This document shows positions 1 through 5,848 of a stretch of DNA of 11,466 bases, in pieces. The first letter of the stretch is position 1; every line of letters starts with the position of its first letter. Source of the DNA: Paracoccaceae bacterium (GTDB lineage Bacteria > Pseudomonadota > Alphaproteobacteria > Rhodobacterales > Rhodobacteraceae); assembly GCA_003551745.1 (NCBI GenBank), contig PUNI01000343.1, forward strand, positions 1 through 11,466, given 5' to 3'. The position numbers and the translations under genes were made by a program. A model generated the notes under the pieces. That model worked only from the letters and a program-made list of their open reading frames with translations. It did no database searches and was not told the DNA's origin.

Positions 1-374
1 AGCGCCACTGCGGCGCCCAGCGGCAGCCGTGCGGCCAGCGCCACCAGCGCGCCGAGCACGATCACCGAGGCGAGAATCACCGGCTCCACCGCCGGCATCG
101 GCACCCCGAGAGTGCCCAGCGCGCCGCCGGCCAGCATCGCAACCACGAAGGCCAGCGGAAGCGCCCAGAGCGCCCTGCCCCCCGCCAGCGCCGCCCAGAG
201 GCCCACCGCCACCATCGCCAGCAGATGGTCGAGCCCGGTCAGCGGATGCAGCAGCCCGTAGAGGAACGCCGCCGCGGCGCCCGCCGCCGGCACCTCATGC
301 ACATGGCCCGGGTGCGCCAGCGCGGCCGCTGCCGGCAGCGCCACCAGCCCTGCAACCAGGAGAGGTCTCTGCAT
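1..374 (-). CDS. ureJ: HupE/UreJ family membrane protein, 3' end cut by window edge
   Basis: This reading frame begins with ATG at 374 on the minus strand and runs off the left edge, so only about 124 N-terminal residues are present. Residues 1-20 look like a signal peptide (MQRPLL, then an Ala/Leu-rich core ending ALA). The predicted mature N-terminus is histidine-rich (HPGHVHE, residues 21-27). The family hallmark HPLTGLDHLLAM lies at about residues 43-54 and is followed by hydrophobic Ala/Leu/Val segments typical of a multi-pass membrane protein. HupE/UreJ proteins are considered nickel permeases or metallochaperone-like membrane proteins serving urease or hydrogenase; the adjacent urease genes favour the urease role. 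A ribosome site (AAGGAA) precedes the start, and the gene starts 23 nt after ureA, so it is almost certainly in the same operon. Nickel transport is family knowledge, not visible in the sequence. Confidence 0.9.
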   Translation of the reverse strand, partial: MQRPLLVAGLVALPAAAALAHPGHVHEVPAAGAAAAFLYGLLHPLTGLDHLLAMVAVGLWAALAGGRALWALPLAFVVAMLAGGALGTLGVPMPAVEPVILASVIVLGALVALAARLPLGAAVA

Positions 375-397
375 CGTCGCGTTTCCTTTTCGTCGCC

Positions 398-700
398 TCA
401 GCGGATCGGATGGTGGACGGTCACCAGCTTGGTACCGTCGGGAAAGGTGGCCTCAACCTGCACCTCGTGGATCATCTCCGGCACGCCATCCATGCACTGT
501 TCGGCCGTCACCACGCCGGCGCCCGCCGCCATCAGCTCCGAGACCGGCCGGCCGTCGCGCGCGCCCTCGACCACGAAGTCGGTGATCAGAGCGATCGCCT
601 CGGGGTGGTTCAGCTTCACCCCCCGGGCGAGCCGCGCGCGCGCCACCATCGCGGCCGTGCTGATCAAGAGCTTGTCCTTCTCCCGCGGCGTCAGGTTCAT
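398..700 (-). CDS. ureA: urease gamma subunit UreA
   Basis: The protein has 100 residues, the normal length for a free-standing urease gamma subunit. It starts [13 protein letters not shown] and contains the conserved stretches [14 protein letters not shown] and [14 protein letters not shown], with [18 protein letters not shown] near the C-terminus. The gamma subunit joins UreB and the nickel-bearing catalytic subunit UreC in the cytoplasmic enzyme that hydrolyses urea to ammonia and carbon dioxide. A strong ribosome site (GGGAGGAG) lies just upstream of the ATG at 700. The gene follows ureD by 33 nt and precedes the ureJ-like gene by 23 nt, all on the minus strand. Separate (not fused) UreA is the usual bacterial arrangement. 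Family assignment is very secure. Confidence 0.98.
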   Translation of the reverse strand: MNLTPREKDKLLISTAAMVARARLARGVKLNHPEAIALITDFVVEGARDGRPVSELMAAGAGVVTAEQCMDGVPEMIHEVQVEATFPDGTKLVTVHHPIR

Positions 701-733
701 CGCTCCTCCCGGCCCTTGCCCGTTCCCTTGGCC

Positions 734-1609
734 TCAGATCTGCCAGACCCGCGGCAGCGGCCGGCCGCCGCGCAGCACCGCCAGCACCGCCGCGACCGCA
801 TGTTTCATCGGCAAGGCATCGGCGGCGGCAATGCGCACAACGCAGCGCCCGTCCCACGCCGAGGCGGCGGCCTCCAGCCCGCCTGCCGGACCGGCCATCG
901 GCAACGCCGCGCGCACCGGCCCCAGCGCATCCTCGGCGCCTCGTGCGACCAGCACCACCGTGGCGAAGGCCCGCAGCCCCCCGGTCAGCGCCGCGCGCAT
1001 CGCGCCGTCGGCCGTGGCCAGCGCCGAGCTGTCGAGGCGCACCGGTTCGGCCATCGCCAGCCGCCCGGCGCGCCAGATTTCGCGGCGGTCGCGCAGGTCG
1101 ACCTGCGCGAGCGTTTCCCCCATCGCCGCGCGACCCAGCACCAGCATTTCCGCCCATACCAGACGCGCACCGCTTGCCAGGTCGATGCGGGTGCTCCTGT
1201 CGAGCCCCGCGGTATCGTAGAGGATCGTCTCCTGCGGCAGCCAGTCGAGCGCCGCCCCCGGCCCCGCCGACAGCGACACCCGCATCCGGGCCAGACCGCC
1301 GGCCGCGGCATAGGCGCGCTCGGCGGTCTGGGTGGTGGCGGTCGCCTGCACGTCGCCGGCAATGTCCACGCCAAAGGCGATCTCGTCGCCGCCGGTCAGC
1401 CCGCCGGAAGTGTTCAGGAACACAACCTCGGGCGCCGGGCCATCGATGCGGGGCAGGAACGCCTTGGCCGCCCCGGACTGCTCCAGCAGCTCCAGTCGTG
1501 CGCCGCTGCCCAGCTGCACGCGAGCTGCGCCGCGGCTGCGCTGCAACCGTGCCGTCTCGGCCGGTGGATCGGCGGGCGGCATAGGGGCGTGCGGGGTGGC
1601 GTCGAACAT
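734..1609 (-). CDS. ureD: urease accessory protein UreD
   Basis: The chosen ATG at 1609 gives a 291-residue protein, in the usual UreD range. The frame is open further upstream, but that extension looks nothing like the family and is not used. Recognisable UreD stretches are NTSGGLTGGD (about residues 66-75), TTQTAERAY (92-100) and WLPQETILYD (123-132); the C-terminus ends LPRVWQI. UreD (UreH in some species) acts with UreF and UreG as the scaffold that delivers nickel to the apo-urease active site in the cytoplasm. It is the first gene seen in the minus-strand urease operon, 33 nt before ureA. The ribosome site is poor: the nearest purine-rich stretch (GGAGAG) lies 18 nt upstream of the ATG, inside a small 5-bp hairpin (plus-strand 1623-1636). 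The exact start is therefore less certain than the identity. Confidence 0.94.
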   Translation of the reverse strand: MFDATPHAPMPPADPPAETARLQRSRGAARVQLGSGARLELLEQSGAAKAFLPRIDGPAPEVVFLNTSGGLTGGDEIAFGVDIAGDVQATATTQTAERAYAAAGGLARMRVSLSAGPGAALDWLPQETILYDTAGLDRSTRIDLASGARLVWAEMLVLGRAAMGETLAQVDLRDRREIWRAGRLAMAEPVRLDSSALATADGAMRAALTGGLRAFATVVLVARGAEDALGPVRAALPMAGPAGGLEAAASAWDGRCVVRIAAADALPMKHAVAAVLAVLRGGRPLPRVWQI

Positions 1610-1720
1610 GCGGTGACGTTGCGTCGGCTCTCCGACCCGCGCCAGCGCGTCCTTGCCCGCACCCGGCTCCCGCCGGGCAAGCAGCCAGGAAAGTGAGCGC
1701 GTGCGCCCGAAAAACAGGCA

Positions 1721-1730
1721 GTTTCGAAAC
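1721..1730. promoter_or_regulatory. perfect 10-bp palindrome in the ureD/amidohydrolase divergent region
   Basis: GTTTCGAAAC reads the same on both strands. It sits next to a run of five A (CGAAAAACAGG) in the only clearly AT-enriched patch of the 202 bp between the divergent ureD and amidohydrolase start codons. It is about 82 bp from the amidohydrolase ATG and about 112 bp from the ureD ATG. A dimeric regulator could bind here, but no regulator is identified and the operator role is inference. Confidence 0.3.
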
Positions 1731-1755
1731 GCCGTCCCGGGGGGCGTGCCGGGCT

Positions 1756-1784
1756 TTGCCATGGCCGGCGGGCTCTGCCACAGT
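1756..1784 (+). promoter_or_regulatory. weak candidate promoter for the amidohydrolase gene
   Basis: TTGCCA (1756-1761) and CACAGT (1779-1784) are separated by 17 bp. The predicted start of transcription lies about 20 nt before the ATG at 1812. The -10 element matches the housekeeping consensus poorly, so this is a tentative call based mainly on position and spacing. Confidence 0.22.
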
Positions 1785-1811
1785 CGCCACAGCCACGAAA
1801 GGAACCGCGCC

Positions 1812-2912
1812 ATGTCCGGCCTGCGCATCACCAACTGCCATGTCCACACGTTCACCTCGCGCCATGTGCCCAGCCTCTTTCCGCACCCGCTCGCGATACC
1901 CTTCGTGCGCATCCCCGGCCTCGTGCGGGCCCTCGCCTTCCTCGCCCGCGCGATCGGCCAGCATCCCTGGGGCGACTGGCTGGACCGGCTCTACCAGATG
2001 CAGATCGAGACCAACGAGACCCGGCAGGCGAAGATACTCGACCGGCTGATCCCGCAGTATCCCGCGGCGACGCGCTTCGTCGTGCTGCCGATGGCGCTGC
2101 AGAGCCTCGCGCCCGGCCGCATCGCCGACCCGCTGCCCAGGCAGCACGACGAACTGGCCGCGATCGCCCGCGACCCGGCCTATGCCGCGCATGTCATCCC
2201 CTTCGCGACGATCTACCCCGACGCGCCGGGGGCGGCAGACGAGGTGCGCCGCTGCATCGACGAACTCGGCTTCCGCGGGCTCAAGCTCTACCCGCGGCTG
2301 GGCTATCCGCCCGACCATCCCGTGCTGATGGAAGAAGTCTATCCGCTGATGGCCGAGCGCAACCTGCCGGTGATCAGCCATTGCTCGCGCGGCGGGGTCA
2401 CCGGGCGGCAGCTGACCGCGGCGAAGGCCGAACGCTGGTCGTCGCCGCAGGCCTTCGTCCCGGTGCTGGAGGCATTCCCCGACCTGCGCGTGTGCCTGGC
2501 GCATTTCGGCGGCGAGGGCGACTGGCGGGCCTATGTGGAAGCGGGCGTCAACCCGCGCGGCGGCGTGCAGGCGCGGCAGGCCAACTGGCAGGTGGCGATC
2601 CGCGACATGATCACCGGCTGGACGGACCCGGAGACCGGCGAAACCCAGAAGGCATACGGAAATCTCTGGACCGACATCTCCTACACGCTGTTTCACTTCG
2701 AGGATTTCGTGCCTTTCCTGCAGGTCTTCCTGCGCAACGAGACCCTCGCCGGCCGGGTGCTGTTCGGCTCCGACTACTACATGACGCGGCAGGAGGTGCT
2801 GTCGGAGCGCGCCGTCTGCTTCCGGCTGCGGGTGGCCCTGGGCGAGGAGATGTTCGCCCGGATCGCCCAGACCAACCCGGAGGTCTGGCTGGGCGAGCGC
2901 GCCGCGCCCTGA
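1812..2912 (+). CDS. amidohydrolase (Amidohydro_2-type, metal-dependent TIM barrel), substrate unknown
   Basis: The ATG at 1812 has a ribosome site (AAAGGA) about 8 nt upstream and gives 366 residues; the open frame extends upstream but that part looks non-coding. The metal-binding pattern of the amidohydrolase superfamily is visible: HVH at residues 10-12 after the first strand, Lys158 in GLKLYPRLGYPPDHP, His190 in VISHCSRGG, His231 in CLAHFGG, and the catalytic-type Asp321 in VLFGSDYYM. This pattern resembles the amidohydrolase-2 / aminocarboxymuconate-semialdehyde decarboxylase-like group, whose members perform hydrolysis or decarboxylation on varied substrates. No signal peptide is seen, so a cytoplasmic enzyme is expected. 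It is divergent from the urease operon and 81 bp upstream of aroA on the same strand. Its reaction cannot be read from sequence; a link to nitrogen metabolism is only suggested by the urease neighbour. Confidence 0.9.
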   Translation: MSGLRITNCHVHTFTSRHVPSLFPHPLAIPFVRIPGLVRALAFLARAIGQHPWGDWLDRLYQMQIETNETRQAKILDRLIPQYPAATRFVVLPMALQSLAPGRIADPLPRQHDELAAIARDPAYAAHVIPFATIYPDAPGAADEVRRCIDELGFRGLKLYPRLGYPPDHPVLMEEVYPLMAERNLPVISHCSRGGVTGRQLTAAKAERWSSPQAFVPVLEAFPDLRVCLAHFGGEGDWRAYVEAGVNPRGGVQARQANWQVAIRDMITGWTDPETGETQKAYGNLWTDISYTLFHFEDFVPFLQVFLRNETLAGRVLFGSDYYMTRQEVLSERAVCFRLRVALGEEMFARIAQTNPEVWLGERAAP

Positions 2913-2948
2913 CCGGCCCGGCTGGACTGGCCCGGCTGGACCGGCCCG
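2911..2948. repeat. 14-bp tandem repeat, about 2.5 copies
   Basis: Immediately after the amidohydrolase stop codon the unit GGCCCGGCTGGACT is followed by GGCCCGGCTGGACC and a partial GGCCCG, preceded by a matching GACC. Copies one and two differ only at the last base. It fills nearly half of the gap before aroA and may be a slippage product. Confidence 0.85.
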
Positions 2949-2961
2949 TTGCCATTCGCTA

Positions 2962-2993
2962 GGAGGCGCGGGCAGACCTGCCCCGGAGCCTCC
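2962..2993 (+). promoter_or_regulatory. nested hairpin abutting the aroA start codon
   Basis: GGAGGC (2962-2967) is complementary to GCCTCC (2988-2993), the last base of which touches the aroA ATG at 2994. Inside, GGGCAG (2970-2975) is complementary to CTGCCC (2978-2983). The outer left arm contains the best Shine-Dalgarno-like sequence of the gap (AGGAGG, 2961-2966), placed 27 nt from the ATG. A closer GGAG lies at 2985-2988. Folding would mask or reposition the ribosome site; regulatory function is inferred, the complementarity is direct. Confidence 0.45.
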
Positions 2994-4358
2994 ATGTCCG
3001 CCCATGGCACGCCGACGCCGCTCACCGCCCATCCCTCCGGCCCGCTACGCGGGACGGCGGAGGTGCCCGGCGACAAGTCGATCAGCCACCGCGCGCTGAT
3101 CCTCGGCGCGCTCAGCGTCGGCGAGACCCGGATCACCGGGCTTCTGGAGGGTCAGGACGTGCTCGACACCGCCGCCGCCATGCGCGCATTCGGCGCGGAG
3201 GTGACGCGGGGCGCTGACGGCGCCTGGCAGGTGTTCGGCGTCGGCGTCGGCGGCTTCGCCGAGCCCGACCGGGTGATCGACTGCGGCAATTCCGGCACCG
3301 GCGTGCGGCTGATCATGGGCGCGATGGCCACAAGCCCGATCACCGCCACCTTCACCGGTGACGCCAGCCTCTGCCGCCGCCCGATGGGCCGGGTGACCGA
3401 ACCGCTGGCGCTGTTCGGCGCCCACGCCCATGGCCGCCACGGCGGGCGGTTGCCGATGACGGTGGTGGGCGCGGCGATGCCGGTGCCCGTGCGCTATGCC
3501 GTCCCGGTGCCCTCGGCGCAGGTGAAATCGGCGGTGCTGCTCGCCGGCCTCAACGCGCCGGGCGAGACGGTGGTGATCGAGACCGAAGCGACGCGCGATC
3601 ACACCGAGCGGATGCTGGCGGGTTTCGGCGCCCGGCTGCGGGTGGAGGAAGGCAGCGAGGGCCGCGTCATCACCCTGACCGGCCAGCCGGAGCTGGCACC
3701 GCAGAGCGTGGCGGTGCCGCGCGATCCTTCCTCGGCCGCCTTCCCGGTCTGCGCTGCGCTGATGGTGCCGGGCTCGGAGCTGCGCGTGCCCGGCGTCAGC
3801 CGCAACCCCACCCGCGATGGGCTCTATGTCACCCTGGCCGAGATGGGCGCCGATCTCGCCTTCGAGAACCCGCGCGAAGAGGGCGGCGAGCCGGTGGCCG
3901 ATCTCGTCGCCCGCTTCTCCGGCGCGCTGCGCGGCGTCGAGGTTCCGCCCGCGCGCGCGGCCAGCATGATCGACGAATTCCCGATCCTCGCTGCCCTCGC
4001 CGCCACCGCTGAGGGCACCACCGTCATGCGCGGCGTGAAGGAGCTGCGGGTGAAGGAGAGCGACCGCATCGCGGCAATGGCCGCAGGCCTCGCCGCCTGC
4101 GGTGTGCCGGTCAGCGAGACCGAGGACAGCCTCACGGTGGAGGGCCGCGGCGCGCAGGGCGTGGCGGGCGGCGCCACCGTCGCCACCCATCTCGACCATC
4201 GCATCGCCATGAGCTTCCTGTGCCTTGGCCTCGCCGCCCGCGCGCCCGTCACGGTCGACGACGCCGGCCCCATCGCCACTTCCTTTCCGGATTTCGGGCC
4301 GCTGCTGACGCGGCTCGGCGCCCGGCTTGGCGAGACCACACCGGCACTTCCGATTTAA
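2994..4358 (+). CDS. aroA: 3-phosphoshikimate 1-carboxyvinyltransferase (EPSP synthase, class II type)
   Basis: EPSP synthase joins phosphoenolpyruvate to shikimate 3-phosphate, the sixth step of the shikimate pathway, in the cytoplasm. The ATG at 2994 gives 454 residues, matching the roughly 450 of class II enzymes. Active-site motifs are complete: GDKSISHR (Lys28), [17 protein letters not shown] (174-178), TRDHTE (Arg201), NPTR (271-274), IDEFP (Asp327), [10 protein letters not shown] (Glu355, Arg358) and [10 protein letters not shown] (Arg403). The SAQxK and NxTR motifs place it with class II enzymes such as Agrobacterium CP4. The loop CP4 shows as GNAATG reads GNSGTG here, so the position of CP4 Ala100 is glycine (Gly101). 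A TTG 45 nt upstream would add 15 non-family residues and is rejected. A GGAG lies 5 nt before the ATG, within the hairpin described separately. Confidence 0.98.
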   Translation: MSAHGTPTPLTAHPSGPLRGTAEVPGDKSISHRALILGALSVGETRITGLLEGQDVLDTAAAMRAFGAEVTRGADGAWQVFGVGVGGFAEPDRVIDCGNSGTGVRLIMGAMATSPITATFTGDASLCRRPMGRVTEPLALFGAHAHGRHGGRLPMTVVGAAMPVPVRYAVPVPSAQVKSAVLLAGLNAPGETVVIETEATRDHTERMLAGFGARLRVEEGSEGRVITLTGQPELAPQSVAVPRDPSSAAFPVCAALMVPGSELRVPGVSRNPTRDGLYVTLAEMGADLAFENPREEGGEPVADLVARFSGALRGVEVPPARAASMIDEFPILAALAATAEGTTVMRGVKELRVKESDRIAAMAAGLAACGVPVSETEDSLTVEGRGAQGVAGGATVATHLDHRIAMSFLCLGLAARAPVTVDDAGPIATSFPDFGPLLTRLGARLGETTPALPI

Positions 4359-4370
4359 TCCATGAGATCT

Positions 4371-4410
4371 TTGTGACTTCAGGGGCTTGTGACCCCATGG
4401 CCCGCTTGTG
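4371..4410 (+). promoter_or_regulatory. three spaced TTGTG elements after aroA
   Basis: TTGTGAC occurs at 4371-4377 and again at 4387-4393, 16 bp apart; a third TTGTG at 4406-4410 forms part of the palindrome TGTGCACA (4407-4414). These are in the 146 bp between aroA and the small exported protein gene. They could be -35-like elements or half sites for a regulator, but no convincing -10 accompanies them. Low confidence. Confidence 0.2.
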
Positions 4411-4431
4411 CACAGGCCGCGCGATGCCGAT

Positions 4432-4483
4432 CTCCCCGGCACCGCGGGCAAGGGGCGGGAGACCCCGGAACCGCGGCCGGGAG
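4432..4483 (+). promoter_or_regulatory. long bulged hairpin upstream of the small exported protein gene
   Basis: CTCCC (4432-4436), GG (4438-4439) and CCGCGG (4442-4447) pair with CCGCGG (4471-4476), CC (4477-4478) and GGGAG (4479-4483). This gives 13 base pairs with two small bulges on the 5' side. A second helix, GGGG (4452-4455) with CCCC (4463-4466), fits in the loop. The structure ends 8 nt before the GGAGG ribosome site of the gene at 4505. No T-run follows, so it is either an atypical aroA terminator or a structured leader. Confidence 0.45.
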
Positions 4484-4504
4484 TCCAGCATGGAGGTACA
4501 CCAA

Positions 4505-4792
4505 ATGTCCGTGACCAGAAAGACGAAGATCGGCACGATCGGCCTTGCGGGCCTGCTCGCGGCGGCCTTCTCGATCGGGCTCGTCGCCTCGGCGGCGGCC
4601 AGCCCGTTCGACGCCGAGATGGAAGAGCGCTTCACGGCCCTCGGCTTCGAGACCGAGGCCTTGGCCGACCTCGACGAGGCACAGCTCGCCGAGATCGCGG
4701 CCCTGTTCGAGGGCGATCACGACGACGAGACCCTGACCCGAGAGATCGGCGTCATCCTCGAAGGCGACGACGATACGGACAGCGCCGGCTGA
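4505..4792 (+). CDS. small exported acidic protein, unknown function
   Basis: I do not recognise the family. The ATG at 4505 has a strong ribosome site (GGAGG, 4492-4496) with 8 nt spacing; an in-frame ATG at 4490 would lack this. The 95-residue product has a basic N-region (MSVTRKTK), a hydrophobic core (IGLAGLLAAAFSIGLVA) and a likely signal-peptidase site near SAAA/SPF (about residue 32), so it should be exported. The mature part is about 63 residues, acidic and without cysteine. It contains a probable helix pair around RFTALGFETEALADL and DEAQLAEIAALFEGD, then a tail rich in Asp/Glu (EGDDDTDSAG). The acidic segments do not match a canonical EF-hand loop. It lies between aroA and cmk, is preceded by a long hairpin and followed by a terminator-like hairpin, and so may be a separate transcription unit. 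Confidence 0.8.
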   Translation: MSVTRKTKIGTIGLAGLLAAAFSIGLVASAAASPFDAEMEERFTALGFETEALADLDEAQLAEIAALFEGDHDDETLTREIGVILEGDDDTDSAG

Positions 4793-4803
4793 GCCGCCGC
4801 TGG

Positions 4804-4819
4804 TCCGGGGGTGCCCGGA
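4804..4819 (+). other. short hairpin after the small exported protein gene
   Basis: TCCGGG (4804-4809) and CCCGGA (4814-4819) form a 6-bp stem with a 4-nt loop, 12 nt after the stop codon at 4792. It precedes the stronger hairpin at 4830 and may be part of the same 3' end. Confidence 0.4.
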
Positions 4820-4829
4820 GGCGCTCCAC

Positions 4830-4859
4830 GCAGGGCCCTGACCCCAAGCGGGGCCCTGC
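4830..4859 (+). terminator. terminator-like hairpin between the small exported protein gene and cmk
   Basis: GCAGGGCCC (4830-4838) is perfectly complementary to GGGCCCTGC (4851-4859), a 9-bp GC-rich stem; an alternative inner pairing CCCC/GGGG across AAGC is also possible. The following sequence (ACTTCTC) has only a weak T-content, so termination efficiency is uncertain. It would separate aroA and the small gene from cmk. Confidence 0.6.
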
Positions 4860-4987
4860 ACTTCTCACGGTGACCAGTATCGTCCGCAGACCGCATCCGG
4901 CAATTGCACCGGCAGCGCGGCTCGGCTACCCCGGTCGCGGCGGGGCGGCACGTGCCCCGCCCGGAGTTGCGGGAGAGGCCGCTGCAC

Positions 4988-5623
4988 ATGCCGGGACCGG
5001 AAGCGGCAGCGTCGCGCACCTTCACGGTCGCGCTCGACGGCCCGGCCGCCGCCGGCAAGGGCACGATCGGGCGGGCGCTCGCCGCGCGCCTCGGCCTCGC
5101 TTATCTCGACACCGGGCTGCTCTACCGCGCCGTGGGCGCGCGGACCGCCGCCGGCGAGGACCCGTTCGCGGCCGCCCGCACGCTCTCGCCCGAAGATCTG
5201 CGCCGCCCCGACCTGCGCAGCGCCGAGGCCGGGCAGGCGGCGAGCGCGGTCGCCGCCCTTCCCGAGGTGCGGGCAGCCCTGCTGGACTTCCAGCGCAGCT
5301 TCGCCCGGCGCCCCGGCGGCGCGGTGCTCGACGGCCGCGACATCGGCACCGTCGTCTGCCCCGAGGCCGAGGTGAAACTCTTCGTCACCGCCTCCGACGC
5401 CGTCCGGGCCCGCCGTCGCTGGCAGGAGTTGCGCGCGGCCAGTCCGGATCTGGCCGAGGCCGAGGTGCTGGCCGATCTCAGGGCCCGCGATGCCCGCGAC
5501 AGCGCCCGTGCCGCCGCGCCTCTGCGGCCGGCCGAAGACGCGCAGGTTCTCGACACCTCGGAGCTGTCGATCGAGGAGGCCGTCGCCCGGGCCGCCGCAG
5601 CCGTCGCCGCCGCACTGCGCTGA
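4988..5623 (+). CDS. cmk: cytidylate (CMP/dCMP) kinase
   Basis: CMP kinase phosphorylates CMP and dCMP with ATP in the cytoplasm, feeding pyrimidine nucleotide pools. The chosen ATG at 4988 gives 211 residues, within the family range; the frame is open further upstream but the extra residues (Arg-rich) precede the expected N-terminus. Visible motifs are the P-loop GPAAAGKGT (18-26), YLDTGLLYR (39-47), [14 protein letters not shown] (114-127) and the lid-type segment [13 protein letters not shown] (167-179). The CMP-recognising Arg/Asp residues are in the expected places. A purine-rich stretch (GGGAGAGG) about 10 nt before the start may serve as ribosome site. The order aroA...cmk-rpsA-ihfB agrees with the classical proteobacterial arrangement. 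Confidence 0.96.
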   Translation: MPGPEAAASRTFTVALDGPAAAGKGTIGRALAARLGLAYLDTGLLYRAVGARTAAGEDPFAAARTLSPEDLRRPDLRSAEAGQAASAVAALPEVRAALLDFQRSFARRPGGAVLDGRDIGTVVCPEAEVKLFVTASDAVRARRRWQELRAASPDLAEAEVLADLRARDARDSARAAAPLRPAEDAQVLDTSELSIEEAVARAAAAVAAALR

Positions 5624-5670
5624 TCGCCACGCCGGCCCACGCCACAGGCGACACGACGACGCGCCGCCCC

Positions 5671-5699
5671 TTGCGCCACAGGCGCAATGCGCCTATACG
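5671..5699 (+). promoter_or_regulatory. rpsA promoter (candidate sigma-70 type)
   Basis: TTGCGC (5671-5676) and TATACG (5694-5699) are separated by exactly 17 bp. Transcription would begin near 5706, giving rpsA its own start with a leader of about 140 nt. Sequence match and spacing are good; no experiment supports it here. Confidence 0.65.
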
Positions 5700-5737
5700 C
5701 CCGCCCATCGGGCAGCACGGACATCGCAACGCGAGGC

Positions 5738-5758
5738 GGCCGGACGGGACATCCGGCC
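5738..5758 (+). promoter_or_regulatory. hairpin in the rpsA leader
   Basis: GGCCGGA (5738-5744) is perfectly complementary to TCCGGCC (5752-5758) with a 7-nt loop (CGGGACA). It lies in the predicted 5' leader of rpsA, 90 nt before the start codon. In enterobacteria S1 represses its own mRNA through leader structure; whether this hairpin plays such a role is inference. Confidence 0.4.
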
Positions 5759-5848
5759 CTGTCGGTGTTGGTGCGACCCGAGAGCCCAGAGACCGGCGGA
5801 GCCAACCGCCCGGCCCGTAACCGAAGATGCAAAGGAACACCGCAGCAC

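Noticed and set aside
29..1696. Long plus-strand open frame opposite the urease genes
   Set aside because: Antisense to ureJ, ureA and ureD, which carry clear family motifs; translation is Arg/Pro-rich.
1610..1811. Sigma-54 (GG-N10-GC) promoter upstream of ureD
   Set aside because: Several partial GG/GC pairs occur, but none with both correct spacing and the TGGCAC/TTGC context.
453..3032. An 859-codon minus-strand open frame across ureD, the divergent region and the amidohydrolase
   Set aside because: It is antisense or out of frame to well-supported genes, has Arg/Gly/Ala-rich low-complexity translation and no family motif. GC-rich codon usage leaves such shadow frames open.
4640..4790. 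EF-hand calcium site in the small acidic exported protein
   Set aside because: The Asp-rich stretches lack the DxDxDG loop pattern and the conserved flanking residues.
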